From: Luscinia megarhynchos
Taxonomy: Eukaryota; Chordata; Aves; Passeriformes; Turdidae
DNA: 64,000 bases
Assembly (NCBI GenBank): GCA_034336665.1
Contig: CM067592.1
Location: 38,257,889 to 38,321,888 of the forward strand
Reading direction: 5' to 3'
The translations under genes were made by a program, and so were the position numbers. Shown piece by piece: positions 39,163-50,300 of this stretch; within the stretch, counting starts at the first letter, position 1, and each line of letters starts with the position of its first letter. The notes below the pieces were generated by a model that searched no databases, was not told where the DNA came from, and worked only from the letters and a program-made list of their open reading frames with translations.

Positions 39163-39830
39163 ATCATTCATATAATACATGATCATGTAATAGAACTACC
39201 AAGTTTTCCATAAAATGTTCTCATTTTGTTATGTATTTAATGGTTCCTTTGCTAACATGTAAGATATTTGATATATTCAAATTCCTTCCAGTTTGATTAT
39301 ATCACAGAATAACTTGCATTTTTTCCAGGATATTGTATTTTAATTACATTTCTACCCTTCTTTTGCTGACAATTATGTAATGTTATAATTTGAAGAAACA
39401 AAAAACTTTATTACTAAATGTAGCATAGAATACGGCCTTTAAATTAAGCCAGTGGATATGATAAATCACAATGAAGAAAATAATGAAACACATGAGCACA
39501 TCCTTTATATAATCAAAATTGTGCAATATAGGTTACTAAAGACAGAATTCTGATGTAATATGTTTAGTAGGAGTGATTGTTCCCAACAAAAAGGTTGTAT
39601 AAAAGTTGCTAAGATTTGTTTCAGTTGGCAGGCAAATTTTCTACAGTGGCCAAGTCAAAAGTCAACTTTTTCAAACTCTCTCCAGAAACACTGCTGATTA
39701 AGGGGCATTATTGCCCCTCAAAATGTTAGTGATCACTGCAGAAAATATTTATTAACCTCACTCATCGTCACAATAAGGAGCCTTTTCTTTACTTAACTGA
39801 GGATACCTTTTATTTTTGTTTTCTCTCTCT

Positions 39831-39847
39831 TTTTGTTTTTTTTTTTT
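39831..39847. repeat. Poly-T run upstream of LRRC2 coding exon 4
   Basis: A T run broken by one G ends 36 nt before the exon. It may serve as a distant polypyrimidine tract. Confidence 0.85.
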
Positions 39848-39883
39848 CAAAGTACACTGATTTGGATTATCTTACCCTCACAG

Positions 39884-40020
39884 GCTGCTTAAAAAACCTC
39901 AAAGTGCTCAATGTGAGTTTCAATAATTTGAAGGCAGTTCCTCCAGAATTGGGTGATTGTGAGAATCTAGAAAAGCTGGATTTGTCTGGAAACATGGAAA
40001 TAACAGAGCTCCCATTTGAA
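39884..40020 (+). CDS. LRRC2: LRRC2 fourth coding exon (LRRs)
   Basis: The acceptor is CCCTCACAG (AG at 39882-39883) and the donor is GTAAGA at 40021. It encodes residues 165-210: the tail of one LRR (GCLKNL), an LRR beginning [19 protein letters not shown], and an LRR beginning [18 protein letters not shown]. The conserved [11 protein letters not shown] string matches known LRRC2. The acceptor choice is fixed by phase: G from the previous exon plus GC gives Gly 165. An earlier AG at 39851-39852, right after a poly-T run, would bring in a stop (see findings). Confidence 0.96.
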
Positions 40021-42179
40021 GTAAGATAACAATCTATGTTTGTTTCCATCTTTTTTATTTGGCTTAGAAGGTATTTTATCACAGTGTTCAAATCTTTTCT
40101 TAACAGATTAAATCATATTCCTTGCAGTTTTTAAAAATAATGTTTTAATAGTAATATAATTGGAAATGCCTTAGAAGCACTTAAATAGGGCCAAGGTATA
40201 TTGTTTTGGTTTCCAAGTGACTAAATTTTACTTTTACATATTCTTTTATATGAAGGAGGGCAGGATCCTAAAGGGTGTTTGGCTGTGGTAATAAGCAAAA
40301 GGCTGCAAATAGGTGTTTCCTGTAAAAATGAAGTGCATCTTGATAGTGAAATTCACATACACACTTTGTTCCCTGTGTCTGTTTTCCTCTAAAAACTGTA
40401 TGGAGAGTTCTATAAACAGCACTGCATTTTGCTTCGAGCACAAATATCTCTCTGAAAAGGATATTACGTGTGAGGAATGGCATGAATGTATAATAGACTG
40501 AGAAAAGAACTCCCAGGCATGCACTGACATTATTTTTTTTTTCTGTTGGCTGTATAACTGCTCTCTGCCACAGCTGCTCTGAGACTTATTGTCAGGGAGA
40601 AATAAAATCATTGGCTGATACCTAACCACAATTTTAGCTGTCATCTGTATTTATCAGGTTCTTAATACCCTGATTTCTGGGGGGTGAATAGAGAGATCTT
40701 TAGGGAAGAGTGTCAGGCTCTTCTTTACTGATTCCTGCTTTTTTTCTAAACATCTGTTACTGGTGATTCACAGGCAATATTGGAGTGGATTAAGCTTATG
40801 TGAGATCTGATTCAGCCCTGCTTATGTTCACTTCTGAGGAAAGTAATAGTAATTAATTTTCTCCCCTGACTTTTCAGAGTAAAGTAGTTTATCTGAAAAG
40901 AATTGCTAAAAAATTTTGTGAACGAAACTGAAACAAAGAGTAAACCTTGCCACTGTAAATGGACATGGAAAAGAAATGCTAGCAACAGAATAAGCAATGC
41001 AGGTCTCCTTTCTCTTGCCTTGTCTCCTTTGGATAGGAAAACAGCAAATGAAACAGATAGAATTTAATAGATAGAATTTAACTAATTGCGTTAAAAAGGA
41101 ATCATAATGGAATAGGAAAATCATATATCCTGAATAGGCAAAGGAATTAAATAAAATTTCCTAAGAATAGTGAGTATATTCAAACCTGTGGATGGTAAAT
41201 GTACCCACAGTCATTGCTATTTTAAAATAAACTGAGTATTTTCCCAGTTGCTTACAGAGGTCTTGTAGTGCAAAGATTTAGCCATGTTTATGCATTATGG
41301 GTAGCCTTTGCATGCCAATCTGCCTGTGCATATAAGCCTTTCCAGGGCTGAGCCTGAAAGGCTGGTGTTTCTTTCAGAGAGCTCAAAAATATTGTTTCCT
41401 TCCAAAAGTCTCCTCTTCAATAAGATTGAAAACCACAAACCTGAGTGTAGGTTATGGCCTAATGGTTCACTTAAAACCTATGGAAAAAAATTGGAGCTGT
41501 GCAAATAACTTTATATAAGAGTAAAAACTGCAAGCAACATCAAGTTCATATGGTACAAAAGGTCAAGAAGAAAAATGTTGGCATTATCTATTATGTTTCT
41601 CTGGAGGCTGAAACTCAATTTATATTTGTAGTGATCTGGGAGGTAGGCTACACAAGCTCTTATGATTTATAATTTAAACTCAGTTTCTCAGAATCAACGT
41701 TTCAAGGGCAGCTTTGGAAGCTGAGCATACAATTAAAGGAACGTTTTTGTTGAATGATGTGAAATGCTGCACAGTGTTTGGCCTTTGGCATACTATGGCT
41801 CATGTTATTCAGAACTATTGCATCAGTATACTTGCTAACATAATAGGTGTCTAATATTGACTCTCAGACAAATAGTTATAGTGATTAGTAACTATTAGTA
41901 ACTATTTAATGAATTAAAATTTTGAAAAAGGAAAAACAGAAAGACAGTATAGGGCTAGCTTGAGATAATAGCAAAATGCCTACCTGCCTGATTCCTTCAT
42001 TCCCCTCTTCAGCATGATATTGGGAGAAAACAATTTGAGAAATCATGGTTCAAGATAAAAGACAGGGAGATTGTTTCTTCTTTACTTTTAAAGGCGAAAC
42101 ATACTCTACTTTGGGAAGACTAATTTAATATTTGTCAATATATATTTCATTAGTAAGAAACAAAAATACTAAAAAAAAA

Positions 42180-42690
42180 ATTTCCTGCCCTCTCTCCCAA
42201 GGTCAACTTTATTTCAGATTCCATTACTGAGTAACACAGAGTGACAAGGGAAGTTACAGCCAGTACACAATGGTTTATAGCTGCTTCTCTTTCATCCTCA
42301 CACTTTTGTTCTCCCCTTGTGTGGGATCCTCATGTGCTGAACTTTTCCTGGAATCTGCAGCAGCATGAGTCTTCCATGAGCTGTAATGTGGAGATCTACT
42401 CCACCATGCAGCACCTCTGCCTCCTACTGCTTTGACTTGATATTCCCTCTGTTCTTTCTCACTCTTTTTATTTTCCCCCTTTCTCCAGTGGATTTTTTTC
42501 CTCTTTCTTAAATAAGTTTTTAGAGTGGCACCACATACTTCATTGAGGGGCTTTGCTGTGTCCTGTGCTCAGTCCATTGGAGCCATCTGGAATTGCTGGC
42601 ATTTGGGGCAGCCTCTGGTGTCTTCTGCTGAATGTCTTCCCCTAAACTCCCCACACTGCCAGCACCCTGTTATGGACAAGCAACACAAGA
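42180..42690 (-). mobile_element. LTR-like block, same type as the one at 46968, minus orientation
   Basis: Segments such as GAGATCTACTCCACCATGCAG, TTTCTTAAATAAGTTTT, GTCCATTGGAGCCATCTGGA and GGCATTTGGGG are the reverse-complement order of the bird LTR that begins TGTATTGGGTTTG (clear copy at 46968). The match is diverged and both ends are approximate. The TTTAAGAA motif next to the presumed transcription start is preserved in reverse. Confidence 0.5.
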
Positions 42691-44334
42691 ATTTATGACT
42701 ACAAGTTAGATTATATCACTTATTGTCTAATAAAATTGTTGCTAACATCCATTAATCCAGTAAAATGCCCATAAGGTTTGTCACATCTCTCATATGGAGT
42801 CAGTAGTAGGAATTGGAGATTACAAACAAGCAAATATGTGCAAGCTCTGTTTTGGTAGGAGAATGGCTTACCTTTACAATATTAGGAAGCAAGAGAAAAC
42901 TTGGCTAAAACTAATAGAAAAATAACATAGAATGTTGATAAAAATGTTTCCTGTTTATTCTCTGTTAAGAAGTTAATTTTTTATTTGATTTTCAAATCAT
43001 TAAAAGTTTATTGTGGGAAGATTAAGGGAGTATGTGAAAATGGCATCAATTTTCTTCTGTGTAAAACTTAGTAAAAAGTAGTAAAGGCCAACTGCATCCC
43101 AGTAGAAATTATTAAAGTATAATTATTAAAGTATAATTTTGCCTTAGGTTCTTTTTTACATAGAGTAGTGTAAAAAAAGAGCCAGACAGACACCCCATCC
43201 AAAACCATAACATTATTCTTGTCTAAATGCACGTCATGGAGTAGCTGTATCAGCCCATTAGGAGCATGTCTAACTGCCTGGATTTTTCAGTATTTCTGTT
43301 TGGGTGTGCTTTGGAACTGTACCTTAAGGGACGTGCCTTGTGCCATAGCATCAGGAGTAAAGCACATTTCTCACTTATCTGTTCATTTCTAGCAGAAAGC
43401 TCTTTCTCTTTCTGTAAAGGCTACTTTTAGCTCTCTGTAAGGCATCTCGCTAAATCTTAAAATGAGGTAATCTGATGATATATGAAAAAAAATTGAGGTT
43501 GTGTGCTCTTATCTTTTACTTTCTCAAGGCTTAGGGCTTCATATCATTCTATATTATGTCCAAGAAAAAGTAATCTGTTTCAATGTCTAGTTTTCAATTT
43601 TTAAAAATTTATTGTATTGTTGGATGTCTAATATTTTTAGATATTAAAAAGTTACATTTAAGATCAATATTTGATTAGTATCAATTGAAAGTAAAATTCG
43701 GCAGAGAAAGTTTATGGACCTGCAGTGGAGTTCAAATCTATATTAACCTCACTTGCAAATTAATAATGTCTTTTTCTGGATATGAGTGAAAATATTAACT
43801 GAAATAAAATATAGATATACATATAAGAAAAGTCAACCTACATGATGTTACGTTTATGTAGTTGGCTTGTACCAGATTCTTCTAGACCTCAGTAGCCAAG
43901 TTAAGCAGAGGAAGTTCGAGGCTTGGGGCACAATCCTGCCTGATACGACACATGTAAGATTCTCAGGTGGAGAGGACTTTGTTCTTCTAGCTAAGGTGCT
44001 TGGAGAGGCATGCCCCGAACCTTATCCAGTCCCTCTCTTACCGTAGTGTGACTATGCTGGATACTATATATTAGTAGTTACAGGGAGAAGGAGATGGACG
44101 GATTTATTTCCAAATTGCTTGTATATTTTGTGTGTGAATTTAAGAATTAGTATGAAACTGGTGGGTGTTTTTTAACTGTTGGATAGAACTTTGTTCATTA
44201 TTTTCATCATACAAGTTATGTGTGGAGCTTCTTTGGACCTCCAGGTTTTCTAAGGCACCAAACTCCACAGCTCTTAGGCTCCTACAAAGCACATCTTATT
44301 ACAAAGCACATCAGTCTCAACAGTACACAGACAA

Positions 44335-44435
44335 GCAATAGCAAACAGCAATGGCAAAAGCAATGGAAACAGCAGAAAGGCAAGAAGCTAAAAGCGACAG
44401 TTGCTAAAAGCAACAATGGCTAAAAGCAACAATTC
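44335..44435. repeat. Short AGC/CAA-rich tandem
   Basis: Units related to GCTAAAAGCAACAATG occur three times near 44387-44434, preceded by related GCAATGGCAAAAGCAATGG and CAATAGCAAACAGCAATG stretches. Confidence 0.75.
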
Positions 44436-46420
44436 TCCCCAATACATACTGTTATATAGGATTTTTCCAACAAGCTAAGATGCAAGCTCAGATCACCACT
44501 TCTTAACCTATTAGAATTCTAGTTTCTTAGCACACTAGGTTATGTATAAGCCTACGCATATGACCTGTCTTGTTCTATCTAAGAAATGTAAGCAATATTC
44601 TTACTATAGCTCTATTATGTCTAAGTCCTGTCTACAGCTGTGGTCCTGGAGCCTCTACTGAAGATATCAGTATGTTTCAACCTTCACTAGAACACTCACT
44701 GCTACTGTGGCATTTGAAACCTTTCACTTGCTACATGCATTAGAACTCACTCTAAAACTTACTCAATCCCTGCACTCTGATTTCTCTCTGAAGAATTCAG
44801 AGAGACCCCTAACTCACTGACTCCAACAGTTATGCAATAAATTTCTTCTTCCAGGAAAATCCTGCTTTATAAATAGTATATTTTCTGATAAAAGTTTGTA
44901 GAAAAACAACTCTGACCTTATTTCCGGGTGTGTTTTCTTCAGAAAGTATTACTTTCTACAGTTATTTACTGAATGACACAATTAGAGTTTTCTGTGCATG
45001 ATATTTCAAAGAGACAGCTTTGTTGTGGATTTCTCTTTTTTTCTGCCAATAATGTTGCTGCAGCCAACAGTATCTGTGTGACCCAAAGAAACTTCAATGA
45101 AAAGAGAAGGGATATGAAGGAGTTCTAATTTCCTCCATCCATACCATCTGGTACTGCACATGCTGTCAATCACAGGACAGGCAAGTCTTTCCACATGAAC
45201 AAGACAGAAATGCTTGCAGTAGATGTTCTCATACAGAAACAAATTAAAATTTTTTTTCCCAAGTTATTCTGCCTTGAACAGTGTTCAATATTACATCTGA
45301 GCAGTCCCAGTAAGTGATCAGAATTTTTTCTGTATTGTCTGGGTAGCACAAAGTGAAGGAATTAGAGACTGTTAAAGCATATGAATAATTTGTCAAGCTG
45401 AGTGAGTATCTATGAATGCCTAAATTTTAATGTCAATCCTGTAAAAACTGATCTTTGAAATTCATAGAAATTAAAAGGTTATGCTTCATGGCTGCTTTAA
45501 CACACTGTGATTTCAAAAGATCAAATTAAATATTGTATTTCTGATGCACAGTTTCAGCTCCCTCCTTATATAAGCAAGCACAGACATGAAGACCTTTCAA
45601 AATCATAGAACTGTAGAGTATTTTGGTTTGGAAAGGATCTGTAAAGATCATCTAGTGCAACCCCCGTGTCATGGGCAGGAACATCTTTAGCTAGAACATG
45701 TTTCTCAAGGCCCCATCCAGCCTGACTTAGAATGTTTCCAGGAATAGGGTATCTACCACCTCTCTGGGGAATCTGCACCAGTGTTTCACCACCCTCATTA
45801 TTAAAAATGCCTTCCTTATATCGTCTAATTCTAAACTCTTTTAGTTTAAAAACATTACCCCTTGTCCTATGTCTCCATCTTTCTTGGAAGCCCACTTTTA
45901 GAACTGAAATGTCACAGTGAGGTTTCCCCTGAAACCTTTTCTTTTTTAGGTTAAACAACCCCAGCTCTCTCAGCATGTCCTCACAGAGCAGGTTTTCCAT
46001 TACTCTGTTAATTTCTGTTGTTGTCCTCTGGACTCCCTCCAGCAGTTCCATGTGCTCCCTGTGCAGGGACCCCAGGGCTGGGTGCAGGGTTCCAGCTGGG
46101 GTCTCGCAGAGCAGAGGGGCAGAATCCCCTCCCTCCCCTGCTGCCCACGCTGCTTTGGATGCAGCCCAGGACACGTTTGGTTTCTGGGCTGGGAGTGCCC
46201 ATGGCTGGGTCATGTCCAGCCTCTCACCCACAGCAGCTCCAAGCCCTTCTCACAGGGCTGCTCTGATCTGTTCATCCCCAGCCTGGGCTGGGACCAGGGG
46301 TTTACCTAACTCAGGAGAAGCACCTGGTACTTGATCTTATTAAATTTCTTAATGCTTACGGGGACCCAGCTCCCGAGCTAGTCCTGGTCCCTTGGGGTGA
46401 TGTTGCATCCCTCTGGATGG

Positions 46421-46494
46421 CATCACATCACATCACATCACATCACATCACATCACATCACATCACATCACATCACATCACATCACATCACATC
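46421..46494. repeat. Pentamer microsatellite (CATCA)n
   Basis: About 14 to 15 nearly perfect CATCA units, followed by degenerate copies to about 46530. It sits inside the CR1 copy at 45598-47860. Confidence 0.97.
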
Positions 46495-46967
46495 GAATCA
46501 CATTATCATCACAGTCACATCACATCACACAAGTCACCCAAACAGATCAACTGCACCACTCAGCTGAGTGTCATCTGCAAATTTATTGAGGGTCCATTTG
46601 ATCCCACTGCTTACATCATTGATGAAGAAATTGAATAGCACTGAGGCACACACTTCTTACCAACTTCCGTCCAGATATTGAGACATTGACCAGTACACTG
46701 GGGATGAGACCACCCAGGCAATTCCTCGTTCAATGACTACAGCCATTAAATCTCTGTCTCTCCACCTCAGTGAGAAATAGTTTCGGGGAACCATGTCAAA
46801 GACTTTACAGAAATTCTTACAGATTACTTTTGTAACTCTTACCTTACCCGTGGATGGAGTTGTTCTACTGTAGAAGGCCACTAGGTTGAGTAGGCAGAAT
46901 ATTTCTTTGGTGAAGATCTGCTGGCTGTCCTGAATAACCTCCCAATCTTCTGTGTGCCTTAGCATAC

Positions 46968-47345
46968 TGTATTGGGTTTGTGTGGCCAGGTTTTGGTAGT
47001 GTGAGTGCAACAGGGGTGCCTTCTATCAGAAGCTACTAGAAACTTTCTCTAAGTCTGGGAGAGCCAGTGCCAAGGCTGTCAGAGCAGAAATGGTGGTAAT
47101 GCTTCTGTTATATTTAAGAAGGAAATAGAAGTTATTATGCAGGTGTAGTTGTAACCAGAGAAGAGTGGGGTGAGAACATGTGAGAGGAACAACTCTGCAG
47201 ACACCAAGGTCAGTGGAGAAGGAGGAGAAGATGGTCCAGGTGCCAGAGCTGAGGTTCTACTGCAGCCCCTGGTGCAGACCATGGTGAGCCAGCTGTGCCC
47301 CAGCAGCCCATGGAGGTCCACAGGGATGCAGAGATCCACTTACAG
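46968..47345 (+). mobile_element. 5' part of an LTR nested in CR1
   Basis: It starts exactly at a typical LTR end, TGTATTGGGTTTGTGTGGCC, and continues with GAGCCAGTGCCAAGGC, TATATTTAAGAAGG (TATA-like region), GTGAGAACATGTGAGAG and TCTGCAGACACCAAGGTCAG. It breaks off after TGCAGAGATCCACTTACAG, so the 3' half is missing. CR1 sequence lies on both sides. LTR family recognised from memory of avian ERV repeats. Confidence 0.7.
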
Positions 47346-50300
47346 TTTCACCTTGGCCTTCCTCACCCCATCCCTGTACAAATAGAGTGTGTTCTCATAG
47401 TCTTCTCAGATCACCTGTCCTTGCTTCTGTGATGCATTTTCTTCTTTTCCCTTTAGTTTGATCAGGAGTTCCCTGCTTAGCCATTCCAGTCCCTTGTCAT
47501 CCTTGCCTGATCATTTACGCCTGGGGATAGAAAGATCTTGCGTACTGTGGAAGGCATCCTTAAATATCTGCCAGATTTGTTTTTTACCCTTGTCCCTGAC
47601 ATAAGTTTCCCAAGGGATTGCTATTGACTAAGCCTTTGAAGAGCTGGAAATTTGCCTTCCTAAAGCTCTGGGTCCTGACTTTACTCTTTGGCTGACGCAT
47701 ATCCCGCAGGACTGTGAATTCCATCAGTGTATGATAACTGCAGCCCAGGCTTCTGCTCTATGTCACCAATTAGCTTACTTGCATTGATGACCTATATGTC
47801 CAGGAATGCACCCCCTCTGGAAAGCCTTTCTATGGTCACAGGAGTTTTAACTGGTGCTATTTCTCTGCTTTGCTTACCTGAAAAATATAACTATAGATAG
47901 CTCTCTCTTAAATTGTTTAATAATGCTAACAGGTGTGACCCTAAAAAAACCCCTGATATGACTAGGGATTTATCAGCTACTAACATTAGTCACCTATGGT
48001 TTTCAAACACAACAGTATCCAGAACAGACATAAATATCCTTTTATACATTATCATGATTCCAACTGATATTTTAAAACTGAGGTTCTGCAACTGGAAAAT
48101 TTTCAGTCTCTTTTGTCCTCTTTTTGTTTGTCTGCCCAGTCCTCTTCATCAAAGCCATGCATTTAGTAGGAAGAACAGAAGCACAAGCTCTATGTGTGTG
48201 TGTGGAGGCTTCAAATAAATCCCCACTGGGCATTTTCATGTAACTTGTTGTCTTTGTGATTGGTGACTGACACATCTCAAAGCCATTACCTGGTAGGTGG
48301 GACACCAGCTATCTCTATAGAAATGTAAAATATTAGGTTGCTTTACCAGCACATTCCTTTTCAAATCTGTATGATTCCAAACCTGTCTCGTTTCATTGCT
48401 GTTTGTTTTTTTCTTTAATGCGTGTGACAATTATAAATAAAAAATGTTATGAAATGTGCAGGACATTAACTTCCCAGGGGTTTCACTATGCAATAAGGCA
48501 CTGGAAGGACTCATCCGTAGGTCCTTCCTGTCTTATTAAATGGGACTATAAAGAATCTGTTAAATCTTTCCTTCTGTAAGATTTTGTGTAGGTTGCAAAG
48601 CAGCTGTGTATCATATTTGTAAAAAATTGAATTTTATTTGTGGGTTTTTTTCACGACCACAAAGCAGAGAGGAGTGCCTGTAATAAAGGGATTAACTTGG
48701 TACTGGGAAGCCAACCTTTGGTAAATTTTTCATTTTAAATCACTAGGAAGAGTCCAATTGACTGTTATTGGGCCAACATTTCTGTATATACATTTTTCAG
48801 TCTCAGAAGTGGTTTTCCAATTTCTTGGCCTGGTTACATCTCCATTAGACAGGATTTAATCTCATCCTTCTTTGTTCAGGACTTATATTGTCTTTGAGTT
48901 TGCTTAAAGCTCATGATAAGTTGCTTTCCCATGCAGTTGGTTGAAGTGTCAATCCATGCAAAACAACAGCTGTGTTATGGAACTGGTATAAGATGTGATA
49001 TCAAACACTAGCAGGAGGGGTGTGAAACCCAAAAAAGCAGGTGCAAAGGTGTTAGGTCAGAAGAGATTCTCAGAGGCCTTACTGCTGCAGGAGCTCACAC
49101 AAATGTTTTAATAGTTGAGGGGCTAAAGAAGGACACGGATCTATGTTAGGAAATAGGATTATGCAGTTAGGCATGGGAAAATGTGTCAGTTGATCCCACT
49201 CTTGACACTGTGCCTCCAAAGCCTTCTAATTAATATAGCATCATTTTAAAACCATGTCACTATCAGAATAAGTCAGCAGCTAATAATAGCAGTCCACTTC
49301 ACTGGAGATCTGACCCATGCTTACCTCCATGCTGTGATGCCAGTGACCTTTCCTCTACCTTTCACGTTGGTTCAGTAAAAGTAATATCACCTTTCACAGC
49401 CTAAAATGTTTTTGTAATAGGGAATGACAGACAAGTAGTTTTACAGCATAAGGGAAGACTTAACAATGACCAAAGGGGCATAATGTGAACACTAAAACAT
49501 GGCTATATCATTACAAACAGCATGAAAATAACTGAAAAGAATTCAGTGGTAGGAAAGAGTATTTGGTACTGTTCCAGCTCTGCCTTCTCTTTGAAAACAA
49601 AATAGGCTTTCAAAATTCTACTAATATATCCTCCATTCATCTGTGAGATAATCTGAGGCAGATTTTATATAGCTACTGAATAGAGGCAGAGAGCAGAACA
49701 AATACATAGCACATCAGACTTGCATGTTTTTTCTTGCAGAAAAATGTCTCTGGTGCCAACATATATGAATTGATGAGAATCAAAACAGAGTTATAGTTGA
49801 AGGGAGAGAAAAGCATGCTATTTATTTTTCCATAAAGTGCAGATAATGAGAGGTATTATTTATTCCTTAAGAAGAATGAAGTTGGAGAGTATAATTGAAA
49901 TTAATGTGTTTAATTTATTAATGAATATATTTTTATCAGCTGTTGACTAATTACAGGTTACATAATTGATCAACTCCTCTTCACAGCTGTAAGAACACTT
50001 GGTAAGGCTGACTGTAATTTTTATTCATCATCACTGATCAGTGGGAAAGATATAAAGACAGAGATAGCCTGATCAGTTGAAAGCAGACATAATCCCAGCA
50101 TTTTTTAATCTCATATAAAATTTAGGTAAGACCTCTGCCTTACTGGACAAAAGAACATAGAAGTATACCCAATGTGAAGTGGAAGAGATATTCAATTTGT
50201 GAGGGAATTCAAAGAAGGATATGTCCCAATGGCTCCTGCTTTACATATTGAAGAGATGCCAGCTCTCAAGTCTGGACTTCTGTCATTCTAAACTGCAGTA

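Larger units (their letters stand above)
26144..39883 (+). other. LRRC2 intron between coding exons 3 and 4
   Basis: An intron of about 13.7 kb with CR1 copies at 26608-26852, 27838-29175, 31720-33308 and 38345-39162, LTRs at 28314-28665, 36053-36521 and 37584-38132, and an A/C-rich tract near 30810-30870. The stretches 29176-30809, 33309-36052, 36522-37583 and 39163-39835 show nothing recognisable apart from poly-A and poly-T runs. Confidence 0.85.
45598..47860 (-). mobile_element. Long CR1 LINE copy with a nested LTR and microsatellite
   Basis: The reversed 3' tail begins at 45601 (AATCATAGAACTGTAGAGTA). Next come a GC-rich ORF2 segment (46030-46300), the CATCA array (46421-46494), GAGTGTCATCTGCAAATTTATTGAGG (46566 on), AACCATGTCAAAGACTTTACAG, and after the LTR a further-upstream segment (TTTGATCAGGAGTTCCCTGC, AAGAGCTGGAAATTTGCCTTCC, TCACCAATTAGCTTAC). 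This makes it the longest CR1 in the window. The minus open frame of 221 codons at 45566-46231 is LINE sequence. Confidence 0.85.

Noticed and set aside
45566..46231. Open frame of 221 codons on the minus strand
   Set aside because: It lies wholly in a minus-strand CR1 (ORF2 C-terminal region plus tail); not a host gene.
46417..46638. CRISPR-like regular array / His-Ile-Thr-Ser repeat protein
   Set aside because: A pentamer microsatellite without spacers in a vertebrate intron.
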